Shown: positions 1 to 5,566 of the stretch, piece after piece
Position numbering within the stretch: position 1 is the stretch's first letter
How the letters are laid out: the number at the start of each line of letters is the position of its first letter
Source of the DNA: JAKAQB01 sp035702855
GTDB lineage: Bacteria; Actinomycetota; Acidimicrobiia; Acidimicrobiales; Palsa-688
Assembly (NCBI GenBank): GCA_035702855.1
Contig: DASSZM010000133.1
Coordinates: forward strand, 1 to 9,520
Length of the DNA: 9,520 bases
Direction: 5' to 3'
Position numbers and translations under genes: made by a program
Notes under the pieces: model-generated
The model's input: only the letters and a program-made list of their open reading frames with translations
What the model was told of the DNA's origin: nothing
The model's database searches: none

Positions 1-320
1 GGGTTGCACGCCTGGACGACGTCGAAGCGCCCGCGCCGGGTAGCGCGCAGGGCCAGGGCCAGGGTGGCGGCGAAGGACCACAGGTACTCGACGGCGTAGC
101 CGGCCGTGCCGCCGGTGGCGGCCCGGGGGGCGTACTTGTACAGCTCGACGCCCTCGCGCAGCTCGAAGGTCGGGTCGCCGGGCGCCTTCGGGCAGACGAC
201 GGCGACCTCGACGCCGGACTGCAGCAGGGTGCGGCACTCCAGCCAGACCCGCCGGTCGAAGGGGACCGGCAGGTTCTGCACGATGATCAGGACCCGGTTG
301 GGGGCGTCGTCGGCGTTCAC
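1..320 (-). CDS. Glycosyltransferase, GT4/WbuB-like, N-terminal part (cut by left edge)
   Basis: The first 106 residues are visible; the gene runs off the left edge. It would transfer a sugar from a nucleotide donor to a lipid-linked glycan or similar acceptor at the inner face of the membrane. Seen: the beta-strand RVLIIVQN (residues 9-16), then LPVPFDRRVWLE (17-28), VAVVCPK (39-45), GVELYKY (57-63) and FDVVQACN (99-106). This order is typical of the N-terminal Rossmann domain of WbuB-like GT4 enzymes that start with a 'P.PFDRRVW.E' block. The donor-binding C-terminal domain with its EX7E motif is not in the window. The GTG start at 320-318 overlaps the TGA of the upstream dehydrogenase (GTGA, 4 bp), with a GAGGG ribosome site 9 nt before it at 330-334. 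The two genes are therefore very likely one operon with coupled translation. Family call is solid; donor and acceptor are unknown. Confidence 0.88.
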   Translation of the reverse strand, partial: MNADDAPNRVLIIVQNLPVPFDRRVWLECRTLLQSGVEVAVVCPKAPGDPTFELREGVELYKYAPRAATGGTAGYAVEYLWSFAATLALALRATRRGRFDVVQACN

Positions 321-1636
321 CACGCCACGCCCTCGTAGCCCGGGAGGCGCTCGAGGTCGCCGCCGAGGCGGCCGTCGAGGTCGATCAGGCGGGCGGGCGG
401 CGCCGCGCGGAGGGCGGCGAGCACGGCCGGGTCGACCGAGGAGACCAGGGCGACGTCGGCGCCGGCGACGGCGTCGGCGGCGGTGTCGGTGAGGATCCGC
501 CGCAGGTGGGGCAGCCTGGTCTGCACGTACGCCCGGTTGGAGCCGGTGAGCGCCGCCGGGTTGATGATCGGGTCGTAGATGCGCACCTCGTAGCCCTTGC
601 CGAGGAGGCGCTCCGCCACGTCGACCGAGGGGCTCTCGCGCAGGTCGTCGCTGTCGGGCTTGAAGCTCAGGCCGAGCAGGGCGACGGTGTGGCCGTCGCC
701 GGCGACCACCCGGTCGACGACGTCGTTGACGCACACGGCGTTGCTCTGCAGGGTGGCGGCGAGCAGGGGCAGGTCGACGTTGGCCACCCGCGCCAGGTGC
801 AGCAGCGACCGCAGGTCCTTGGGCAGGCAGGACCCACCGAAGGCGAAACCGGGCCGGAGGTACCGGGGGGAGATGTTGAGCTGGTCGTCCTCGCAGAACA
901 GTCGCATGACCTCGCGGCTGTCGACGCCGTAGCGGCGGAAGATCCGGCCGAGCTCGTTGGCGAAGGTGACCTTGGTGGCGTGGAAGGCGTTGCAGGCGTA
1001 CTTGAGGGCCTCGGCGGTACGGGGGTCCACGGTGTGGACCGGCCGGCCGGGGACGGCCAGCAGGTCGGTGAGGGTGGCGGCAACGTCGTCGTCGCCGGCG
1101 CCGATGACGGTGAACGGCGGGGCGAAGAAGTCGGCGATGGCGGTCCCCTCCCGCAGGAACTCCGGGCACATCGCCACCCCGACCCGCCGGCGGGTGCCGG
1201 CCAGGGCGGCGGCGAGGCGCCGCTCGAGCCGCTCGACGGTGCCGGGCGGGACGGTGGAGCGCACGGCCACCACGTGGCGCCGGCCCGGGTCGCCGGGGCC
1301 GGCCCGCAGTGCCGCGGCCAGCGACGCCGTCACGGCGTCGAGGTGGCCGAGGTCGGTGCCGGCCTGGGCGCTGGAGGGGGTGGCCACGCAGACGAGCGAC
1401 ACGTCGGCGCCGTCGAGGGCGGCGGCGTCGTCGCCGGTGGCGTGCAGGGCACCGGCCCGCACCGCCGCGCCGACGAGGTCGTCGAGGCCGGGCTCGACGA
1501 TCGGGCTGCGCCCGGCGTCGACCAGGGCGACCTTGCCCGGGTCGATCTCGACGCCCCACACCTCGTGGCCGTGGGTGGCGAGGCACGCCGCCGTCACCGT
1601 GCCGACGTACCCGAGGCCGAAGATGGCAACTTTCAC
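317..1636 (-). CDS. Nucleotide-sugar 6-dehydrogenase, AlgD-type (probably GDP-mannose 6-dehydrogenase)
   Basis: Cytosolic NAD-dependent enzyme oxidising C6 of a nucleotide-sugar to the uronate in two steps. 439 residues, matching AlgD/UGD length. Seen: NAD-binding fold FGLGYVG (6-12); SPIVEPGL (44-51); STVPPGTV (127-134); PEFLREGTAI (158-167); central helix LKYACNAFHATKVTFANE with Lys211-212 region; FAFGGSCLPKD (264-274) with catalytic Cys270; C-terminal domain GLSFKPDSDDLRESP. From family knowledge, the forms 'RPGFAFGGSCLPKD', 'SPIVEPGL' and 'GLSFK..(T/S)DDLRESP' resemble AlgD (GDP-mannose) more than UDP-glucose dehydrogenases, which usually read 'PG.GYGGSC.PKD'. GDP-mannuronate is thus the favoured product, but UDP-glucose is not excluded. 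Starts at GTG (1636-1634), giving MKVAIFGLGYVG, with GGAGGAGC at 1643-1650 as ribosome site. It overlaps the downstream glycosyltransferase start by 4 bp and is divergent from the FAD protein gene. Confidence 0.93.
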   Translation of the reverse strand: MKVAIFGLGYVGTVTAACLATHGHEVWGVEIDPGKVALVDAGRSPIVEPGLDDLVGAAVRAGALHATGDDAAALDGADVSLVCVATPSSAQAGTDLGHLDAVTASLAAALRAGPGDPGRRHVVAVRSTVPPGTVERLERRLAAALAGTRRRVGVAMCPEFLREGTAIADFFAPPFTVIGAGDDDVAATLTDLLAVPGRPVHTVDPRTAEALKYACNAFHATKVTFANELGRIFRRYGVDSREVMRLFCEDDQLNISPRYLRPGFAFGGSCLPKDLRSLLHLARVANVDLPLLAATLQSNAVCVNDVVDRVVAGDGHTVALLGLSFKPDSDDLRESPSVDVAERLLGKGYEVRIYDPIINPAALTGSNRAYVQTRLPHLRRILTDTAADAVAGADVALVSSVDPAVLAALRAAPPARLIDLDGRLGGDLERLPGYEGVAW

Positions 1637-1642
1637 GGCGGC

Positions 1643-1650
1643 GCTCCTCC
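1643..1650 (-). promoter_or_regulatory. Strong ribosome binding site of the AlgD-type dehydrogenase
   Basis: On the minus strand GGAGGAGC lies just before the GTG at 1636-1634, with GGAGG centred about 10 nt upstream. It fixes the start at GTG and gives a protein beginning with the NAD-fold strand MKVAIFGLG. Confidence 0.75.
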
Positions 1651-1696
1651 GGGTGGTGCGGTCGGTACCGGCCTTTCAGAGCGGGGGGACGCAGCC

Positions 1697-1707
1697 CAGA
1701 TACAGCC
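1697..1707 (-). promoter_or_regulatory. GTATC element upstream of the dehydrogenase
   Basis: On the minus strand this reads GGCTGTATCTG. GTATC (1703 to 1699) ends 62 nt before the GTG start of the dehydrogenase and points toward it. It is one of six intergenic GTATC copies in the window. It may be a -10-like promoter box or an operator. No convincing -35 hexamer is visible upstream. Confidence 0.35.
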
Positions 1708-1749
1708 AGGAGGGCCCCCAGCTGCCCGCGGCGGCGGGGCGTGTGGTCT

Positions 1750-1760
1750 CCGTATCAGCG
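1750..1760 (+). promoter_or_regulatory. GTATC element upstream of the FAD protein gene
   Basis: Reads CCGTATCAGCG. GTATC ends 30 nt before the GTG start at 1787. The same 11-mer occurs on the minus strand at 8169-8179, 28 nt before another gene start, which makes chance less likely. No Shine-Dalgarno sequence lies between it and the start codon. Possible -10-like box or regulator site; function not known. Confidence 0.38.
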
Positions 1761-1786
1761 GCGGGCGCCGCCCACTCCTCTGGCCA

Positions 1787-3556
1787 GTGCGCACCATCGT
1801 CGTGATCGGCTGCGGCCCCTGGGGCCTCTGCGTGCTCGAACGGCTCCTGTCCCGGGCCCGGGCGGAGCGGCGGTCCGTGGCGATCCACGTGGTCGAGGCG
1901 GGCCGGCCGGGCACCGGGGTGTACTCGACCGACCAGCCCGACTACCTCGTGCTCAACAACCCCTGCGGGCAGCTGTCGCTGTACGCCCAGCCCGAGCCCG
2001 ACCGGGACCCGCCCTACGGGCTCGGCCTGTTCGAGTGGGCCCGCCGGCGCGGCTACGGCTGGGTCGGCGAGGAGTGCCGGGTCGACCGGCGCGCCCGGCC
2101 GGTCGAGCCGACCGACTTCCTGCCCCGCCGGCTGATGGGCGAGTACCTCAACTGGTTCTACGAGACCCTGGTCGCCGACGCGCCGGCGGGGGTGGCGGTG
2201 ATCCACCACCCCACCTCGGCCGTGGACGTGGTGGCGATCGGCGACCGGGAGCTGGTGGTGCTCGCCGACGGCAGCTCCGTCGCCGCCGACCGGGTCGTGC
2301 TGACCTCCGGCCACACCCCCAACCTGCCCGCCGCGCCGGGCACGCCGGCGGCGGCGTGGCGCTCCCCCTACCCGGTGGACCCCTACACGGCCCTGCCCGG
2401 GCCGGGCGGGACCGTCGCCGTCGCCGGCATGGGCCTGGTCGCCTACGACCTGCTGGCGGCGATGACCACCGCCCGTGGCGGGCGCTTCGAGGGCGACGGC
2501 GACCGGCTGCGCTACCACCCGAGCGGGCGGGAGCCCGACGTGGTGCTCTACTCCCGCAGCGGGGTGCCGCCGACGGCCAAGCCGTGCAGCACCGCCGACG
2601 CCAGCGCCACCTACCGGCCGGTGATCTGCACCCCCGAGCGGCTGGGGGCGCTGCGGCCGGGGTCGATCGACTTCCGGGCCGACGTCCTGCCGCTGGTCGA
2701 GGCGGAGATGCAGGTCCGCTACCACGCCACCGCCGGCGGCCCCGGCGCCGCCGCCCGCCTGACGGCGGCGTGGGGGGCGGGCCGCTTCGCCGAGGAGGTG
2801 GCGGCCCTCGCCGGCTGCCACGGGGCGTTCGACCCGGCCCGCTTCCTCGGCCGGGGCCTCGACCTGCCGGTGCTGTCGTCCAAGGACTACGAGAGCCAGG
2901 TCTACGACCTGGTGGAGCGGGACCTGGACGAGGCGCTGGCCGGCCCCGAGCGCAGCCCGCTGAAGGCAGCCCTGGAGACGACCCGGATCCTGCGCGACCC
3001 GCTGCGCTCGGTGCTCGAGTACCGGGCGCTGACCCTCGAGTCGTACCTGGACTTCCACGGCCGCCTCCGGCCTGCCGTCAACCGGGTGGAGGCCGGCCCG
3101 CCCCTGTGGCGCAGCCAGCAGCTGCTGGCGCTGCTCGACACCGGCGTCGTGCGGGTGCCGCTCGGGCCGGACCCGGCCGTCGAGCCCCTCCCCGGCGGGC
3201 GGGCGGTGCTGCGCTCCACCGCTCTGGTGCGCCCCCACGAGGAGACCGCCGAGCTGCTGATCCGGGGCAACCTGGAGCTGCCCGACGTGGCCACCTCGGC
3301 GTCGCCGCTGCTGCGGGCGCTGCACCGGGCCGGGCGGCTCCGCCCGCTGTGCTACGGGGAGGTGGCGGTCGGCAGCATCGACATCGACCGGGACTTCCAC
3401 CCGGTCGACCGGCGCGGGCGGCCGCAGCCGACCATCGCCGTGCTGGGCGTGCTGACCGAGGGGATCCGCTACTTCACCCACTACCTCCCCTCCCCCAAGA
3501 GCCGGTTGCGGGCCGTGCTCGACGCCGCCCACTGCGCCGAGGGCGCCCTGCCCTGA
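1787..3556 (+). CDS. FAD/NAD(P)-binding protein, NAD_binding_9 type
   Basis: 589-residue predicted flavin/nicotinamide-dependent oxidoreductase, probably cytosolic (no signal peptide or membrane span seen). Seen: N-terminal dinucleotide motif VVIGCGPWGLCVLERLL with GxGxxG at 8-13; an acidic strand end HVVEAG (34-39); GTGVYS (42-47) and LVLNNPCGQLSLYAQPE (54-70), a block typical of the NAD_binding_9 group; VVLTSGH (170-176); a second Rossmann motif TVAVAGMGLVAYDLL (209-223); YSRSGVPPTAKP (255-266); and a C-terminal block ending IAVLGVLTEGIRYFTHYLPSP (550-570). All parts are intact. The substrate is not known; relatives of this domain occur in uncharacterised redox proteins and in biosynthetic clusters. 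The GTG at 1787 is chosen because it places the GxGxxG strand at the very N-terminus. The reading frame stays open far upstream, but that stretch is antisense to the dehydrogenase. No ribosome binding site is seen. It is divergent from the dehydrogenase (150-bp gap). Confidence 0.88.
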   Translation: MRTIVVIGCGPWGLCVLERLLSRARAERRSVAIHVVEAGRPGTGVYSTDQPDYLVLNNPCGQLSLYAQPEPDRDPPYGLGLFEWARRRGYGWVGEECRVDRRARPVEPTDFLPRRLMGEYLNWFYETLVADAPAGVAVIHHPTSAVDVVAIGDRELVVLADGSSVAADRVVLTSGHTPNLPAAPGTPAAAWRSPYPVDPYTALPGPGGTVAVAGMGLVAYDLLAAMTTARGGRFEGDGDRLRYHPSGREPDVVLYSRSGVPPTAKPCSTADASATYRPVICTPERLGALRPGSIDFRADVLPLVEAEMQVRYHATAGGPGAAARLTAAWGAGRFAEEVAALAGCHGAFDPARFLGRGLDLPVLSSKDYESQVYDLVERDLDEALAGPERSPLKAALETTRILRDPLRSVLEYRALTLESYLDFHGRLRPAVNRVEAGPPLWRSQQLLALLDTGVVRVPLGPDPAVEPLPGGRAVLRSTALVRPHEETAELLIRGNLELPDVATSASPLLRALHRAGRLRPLCYGEVAVGSIDIDRDFHPVDRRGRPQPTIAVLGVLTEGIRYFTHYLPSPKSRLRAVLDAAHCAEGALP

Positions 3557-3558
3557 TC

Positions 3559-3573
3559 CCCGCCCGCGGCGGG
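3559..3573 (+). terminator. Small GC hairpin just after the FAD protein gene
   Basis: A perfect 6-bp stem CCCGCC/GGCGGG with a CGC loop begins 2 nt after the TGA at 3554-3556. No T-run follows, so it would be a weak or non-canonical terminator. A short GC stem is also easy to find by chance at this base composition. Confidence 0.3.
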
Positions 3574-3687
3574 ACCTGCGGGCCGGGTACCGGCCGACCG
3601 GGGCGCACCTGCGAGGACGGCCGCCCGCCGGGCCCGGCACGAACACGCGTCGGTGGTGCGCCCGAGAAATGAATTCGGAGGGTGAGG

Positions 3688-3717
3688 TTGTGCCCGGCGA
3701 TTGCGTTCCGGTAGGGT
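3688..3717 (+). promoter_or_regulatory. Candidate housekeeping promoter for the GH12 gene
   Basis: TTGTGC (3688-3693) and TAGGGT (3712-3717) are separated by 18 bp. This resembles actinobacterial primary-sigma promoters (TTGAC-like -35, TAnnnT -10). It would give a leader of about 165 nt before the ATG at 3890. Assigned by eye only. Confidence 0.35.
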
Positions 3718-3742
3718 TTCCCGCCGTTGAGCGCTGAAACCC
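3714..3742 (+). repeat. Perfect 7-bp inverted repeat overlapping the candidate -10
   Basis: GGGTTTC (3714-3720) and GAAACCC (3736-3742) are separated by 15 nt. The repeat lies across the predicted transcription start, so it could be an operator or the first hairpin of the transcript. It contains several A/T pairs, which makes it less likely to be chance than an all-GC stem here. Confidence 0.4.
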
Positions 3743-3814
3743 GCAGCCGCTCGGCCCATACGCCGCCCGACGACTTCCGCCTCCGCTGAGGAGTCTCCCC
3801 CGGGTCGGCGATCA

Positions 3815-3859
3815 GCGCTGGCTGCGGAACGTCTCCATCGGGGCTTCGCTCAGCCGCGC
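3815..3859 (+). other. Predicted stem-loop in the GH12 leader
   Basis: GCGC-T-GGCTG (3815-3824) pairs with CAGCCGCGC (3851-3859): nine pairs with one bulged T and a 26-nt loop. GCTGAG (3785-3790) can instead pair with CTCAGC (3849-3854), so two exclusive folds are possible. The stem ends about 30 nt before the ATG. It matches no riboswitch class that I recognise. Confidence 0.35.
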
Positions 3860-3889
3860 GCCACCGACGAGAGGAAGTGAACTCTGACC

Positions 3890-5539
3890 ATGCGCAAGAA
3901 GCGCTTCATTCAGCGCGGGCTGACGGCCGCGGTGGCCGCCGGCAGCGCCCTGGCCGTGTCCGTACTCCCGATGACGACGGCTTCGGCCGCCACCTGGCAA
4001 TCATCCGCCGCCTACGGAAAGACCACCATGGGTGGTTTCATCCTCAACAACAACGAATGGAACGGGGGTGGCGGCCAGCAGACCATCTGGGCCAACAGCG
4101 CCACCAACTGGGGGGTGACGTCCACCCAGCCGGCCGGCACGGCGGTGCGGACCTACCCGGAGGAGCAGAAGTTCTTCCACCAGCCCCTCAGCCAGTTCTC
4201 CACCGTCTCGAGCAGCTTCGCCGAGTCCGGTCCCTCGACCGGTGACTGGGAGGCCGCCTACGACATCTGGGTCAACGCCGCTCCCATCACCGCCGGGACC
4301 ACCGAGGTGATGATCTGGGTCGACAACCACAGCCAGCGGCCGGCCGGGCAGGTCGTCGGCACCGCCAGCATCGGCGGCCAGACCTGGCAGGTGTGGAACC
4401 GGCCGAGCACCGGCGGCAAGCACGCCGTGGTGAGCTTCGTGCTCAACAGCCTCACCGGCGCCAACGAGACGTCGGGGTCGGTCGACATCCTCGCCACCCT
4501 GAAGTGGATGCAGAGCCACTCGCTGCTCAACGCCACCCCCGAGCTCGACCAGATCGACTGGGGCTGGGAGGTCTGCTCGACCAACGGGACCCCCCAGAAG
4601 TTCACGACCACCAACTACACGCTCGACACCGGTGGCGGCTCGGCGGCGACCACGCCCCCGCCCGCCTCGACGCCCCCGGCACCGGCACCTCCGGCGACCA
4701 AGCCGGCGCCCGTACCCGAGCCGACGCCGGTGAGGAAGCCGGTGCACCACACGGCCAAGCCGGCGCACCACAAGGCGGCCCACCACCGGGCCAGGCCCGT
4801 GCACCACAAGGCGAGCCCGATCCGCCACCCGAGGACGCGACCGGTGCGCCTGCAGGCCGAGCCGGTCCACCGCAGCGCAGCGGCCCCGTCAGGCACGTGG
4901 CGGTCGTCCGCCCGCTTCGGGCAGACGAAGCGGGGCGGCTTCATCCTCGACAACAACGAGTGGCACGGTGGCGCCGGGCCCCAGACGATCTGGGTCCGCA
5001 GCGACAAGAGCTGGGGGGTGACCTCCACCCAGCCCCGGGGCACGGCGGTGCTCACCTACCCCGAGGAGCAGAAGTTCTTCCACCAGCCGCTCAGCCGCTA
5101 CCACACGGTGTCGAGCTCGTTCCGCCAGTCCGGCCCCAACGCCGGTGACTGGGAAGCCGCCTACGACATCTGGATGAACGCCGGCCCCATCACCCCCCGC
5201 ACCACCGAGGTGATGATCTGGGTCGACAACCACGGCCAGCGCCCCGCCGGGCACGTCGTCGGCACCGCCGTCATCGGCGGCCAGCGCTGGCAGGTGTGGA
5301 ACCGGCCGAGCACCGGCGCCAAGCACAACGTGGTCAGCTTCGTGCTCGGCGGCCTGGGCGGCGCCCACGAGAAGGCCGGGACGGTCAACATCCTCGCCAC
5401 CCTCGAGTGGATGGAGAGCCACCGGCTGCTCAACCGCACCCCCAGGCTCGACCAGATCGACTGGGGCTGGGAGATCTGCTCCACCAACGGCACCCCCATG
5501 CACTGGACGACCAGCAACTACACCCTCAACATCCACTGA
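3890..5539 (+). CDS. Secreted protein with two tandem GH12 (endoglucanase-like) domains
   Basis: Predicted exported retaining beta-1,4-glucan hydrolase (cellulose, xyloglucan or mixed-linkage glucan), 549 residues; a single GH12 domain is usually near 220. Seen: signal peptide with basic MRKKRFIQR, hydrophobic core 11-27 and ASA|A cleavage after residue 33. Domain 1 (about 34-245) and domain 2 (about 335-546) are joined by a Pro- then His/Lys/Arg-rich linker (250-334). Both domains keep the GH12 landmarks: NNEW; AAYDIW; TEVMIWVDNH, whose Glu (E139, E440) matches the family nucleophile; VVGTA.IGG..WQVW; and DQIDWGWE, whose last Glu (E227, E528) fits the acid/base. These line up well with Streptomyces GH12 endoglucanases as I remember them. 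Neither copy looks inactivated. The domains align without gaps at about 75% identity by hand count. It is convergent with the sugar-phosphate transferase gene (27-bp gap). Exact substrate unknown. Confidence 0.9.
   Translation: MRKKRFIQRGLTAAVAAGSALAVSVLPMTTASAATWQSSAAYGKTTMGGFILNNNEWNGGGGQQTIWANSATNWGVTSTQPAGTAVRTYPEEQKFFHQPLSQFSTVSSSFAESGPSTGDWEAAYDIWVNAAPITAGTTEVMIWVDNHSQRPAGQVVGTASIGGQTWQVWNRPSTGGKHAVVSFVLNSLTGANETSGSVDILATLKWMQSHSLLNATPELDQIDWGWEVCSTNGTPQKFTTTNYTLDTGGGSAATTPPPASTPPAPAPPATKPAPVPEPTPVRKPVHHTAKPAHHKAAHHRARPVHHKASPIRHPRTRPVRLQAEPVHRSAAAPSGTWRSSARFGQTKRGGFILDNNEWHGGAGPQTIWVRSDKSWGVTSTQPRGTAVLTYPEEQKFFHQPLSRYHTVSSSFRQSGPNAGDWEAAYDIWMNAGPITPRTTEVMIWVDNHGQRPAGHVVGTAVIGGQRWQVWNRPSTGAKHNVVSFVLGGLGGAHEKAGTVNILATLEWMESHRLLNRTPRLDQIDWGWEICSTNGTPMHWTTSNYTLNIH
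3989..5527 (+). repeat. Tandem duplication of the GH12 domain (copies 3989-4624 and 4892-5527)
   Basis: The two copies are offset by exactly 903 bp (301 codons) and align without gaps over 212 codons, with about 53 amino-acid differences. At DNA level there are exact blocks, for example 33 bp (4298-4330 and 5201-5233) and 32 bp (4384-4415 and 5287-5318). Conservation clusters at active-site motifs, while surface positions differ (several to Arg or Gly in copy 2). This suggests an internal duplication followed by divergence under selection for activity. Confidence 0.9.
4637..4891 (+). other. Pro-rich then His/basic linker between the GH12 domains
   Basis: Residues 250-334. The first part (about 253-283) is Pro/Ala/Thr, like ordinary cellulase linkers. 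The second part (about 284-328) carries the repeated unit P(V/A)HH(K/T)A in imperfect copies (PVHHTAK, PAHHKAA, PVHHKAS) and then Arg-rich RHPRTRPVR. It has almost no acidic residues and about ten His, so it is strongly basic. No known binding domain was recognised. Confidence 0.85.
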
Positions 5540-5566
5540 CCGCAGGCACCCCGGCCGGCCCGCCCG

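Larger units (their letters stand above)
3574..3889 (+). promoter_or_regulatory. Leader and upstream region of the secreted GH12 protein
   Basis: About 315 bp without a convincing gene. It is less GC-extreme around 3660-3740 than the coding DNA around it, as expected for a promoter. It contains a candidate promoter (3688-3717), a perfect 7-bp inverted repeat (3714-3742) and a bulged 9-bp stem-loop (3815-3859) before the ATG at 3890. The purine stretch GAGAGGAAG (about 3869-3877) is the only ribosome-site candidate, and its 12-nt or longer spacing to the ATG is long. Unlike most other gaps in the window it has no GTATC element. Confidence 0.5.

Noticed and set aside
506..1786. Long plus-strand open frame continuing upstream of the FAD protein gene
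   Set aside because: It is the antisense of the AlgD-type dehydrogenase, which has clear motifs. The translated sequence is Gly/Val/Glu/Ala-rich without any domain. The FAD protein's own first strand begins at the GTG at 1787.
1676..3646. 656-codon open frame on the minus strand opposite the FAD protein gene
   Set aside because: Low-complexity Gly/Arg/Pro/Val/His composition and no motifs. The plus strand carries a full, motif-rich protein here. Long antisense frames are expected at this GC content.
3481..3759. 92-codon minus-strand frame between the FAD protein and GH12 genes
   Set aside because: No domain, Arg/Ala/Pro-rich, mixed codon third positions, and partly antisense to the FAD protein's C-terminus.
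3574..3889. Cyclic di-AMP (ydaO-type) riboswitch before the secreted GH12 gene
   Set aside because: These switches often precede secreted cell-wall enzymes in actinobacteria, so I looked for the conserved core, but I could not find its characteristic conserved segments here.
5540..5566. Bidirectional terminator between the convergent GH12 and transferase genes
   Set aside because: Only a short GGCCGGCC self-complementary run is present in the 27-bp gap, without a proper stem-loop or T-runs, so I did not call it.
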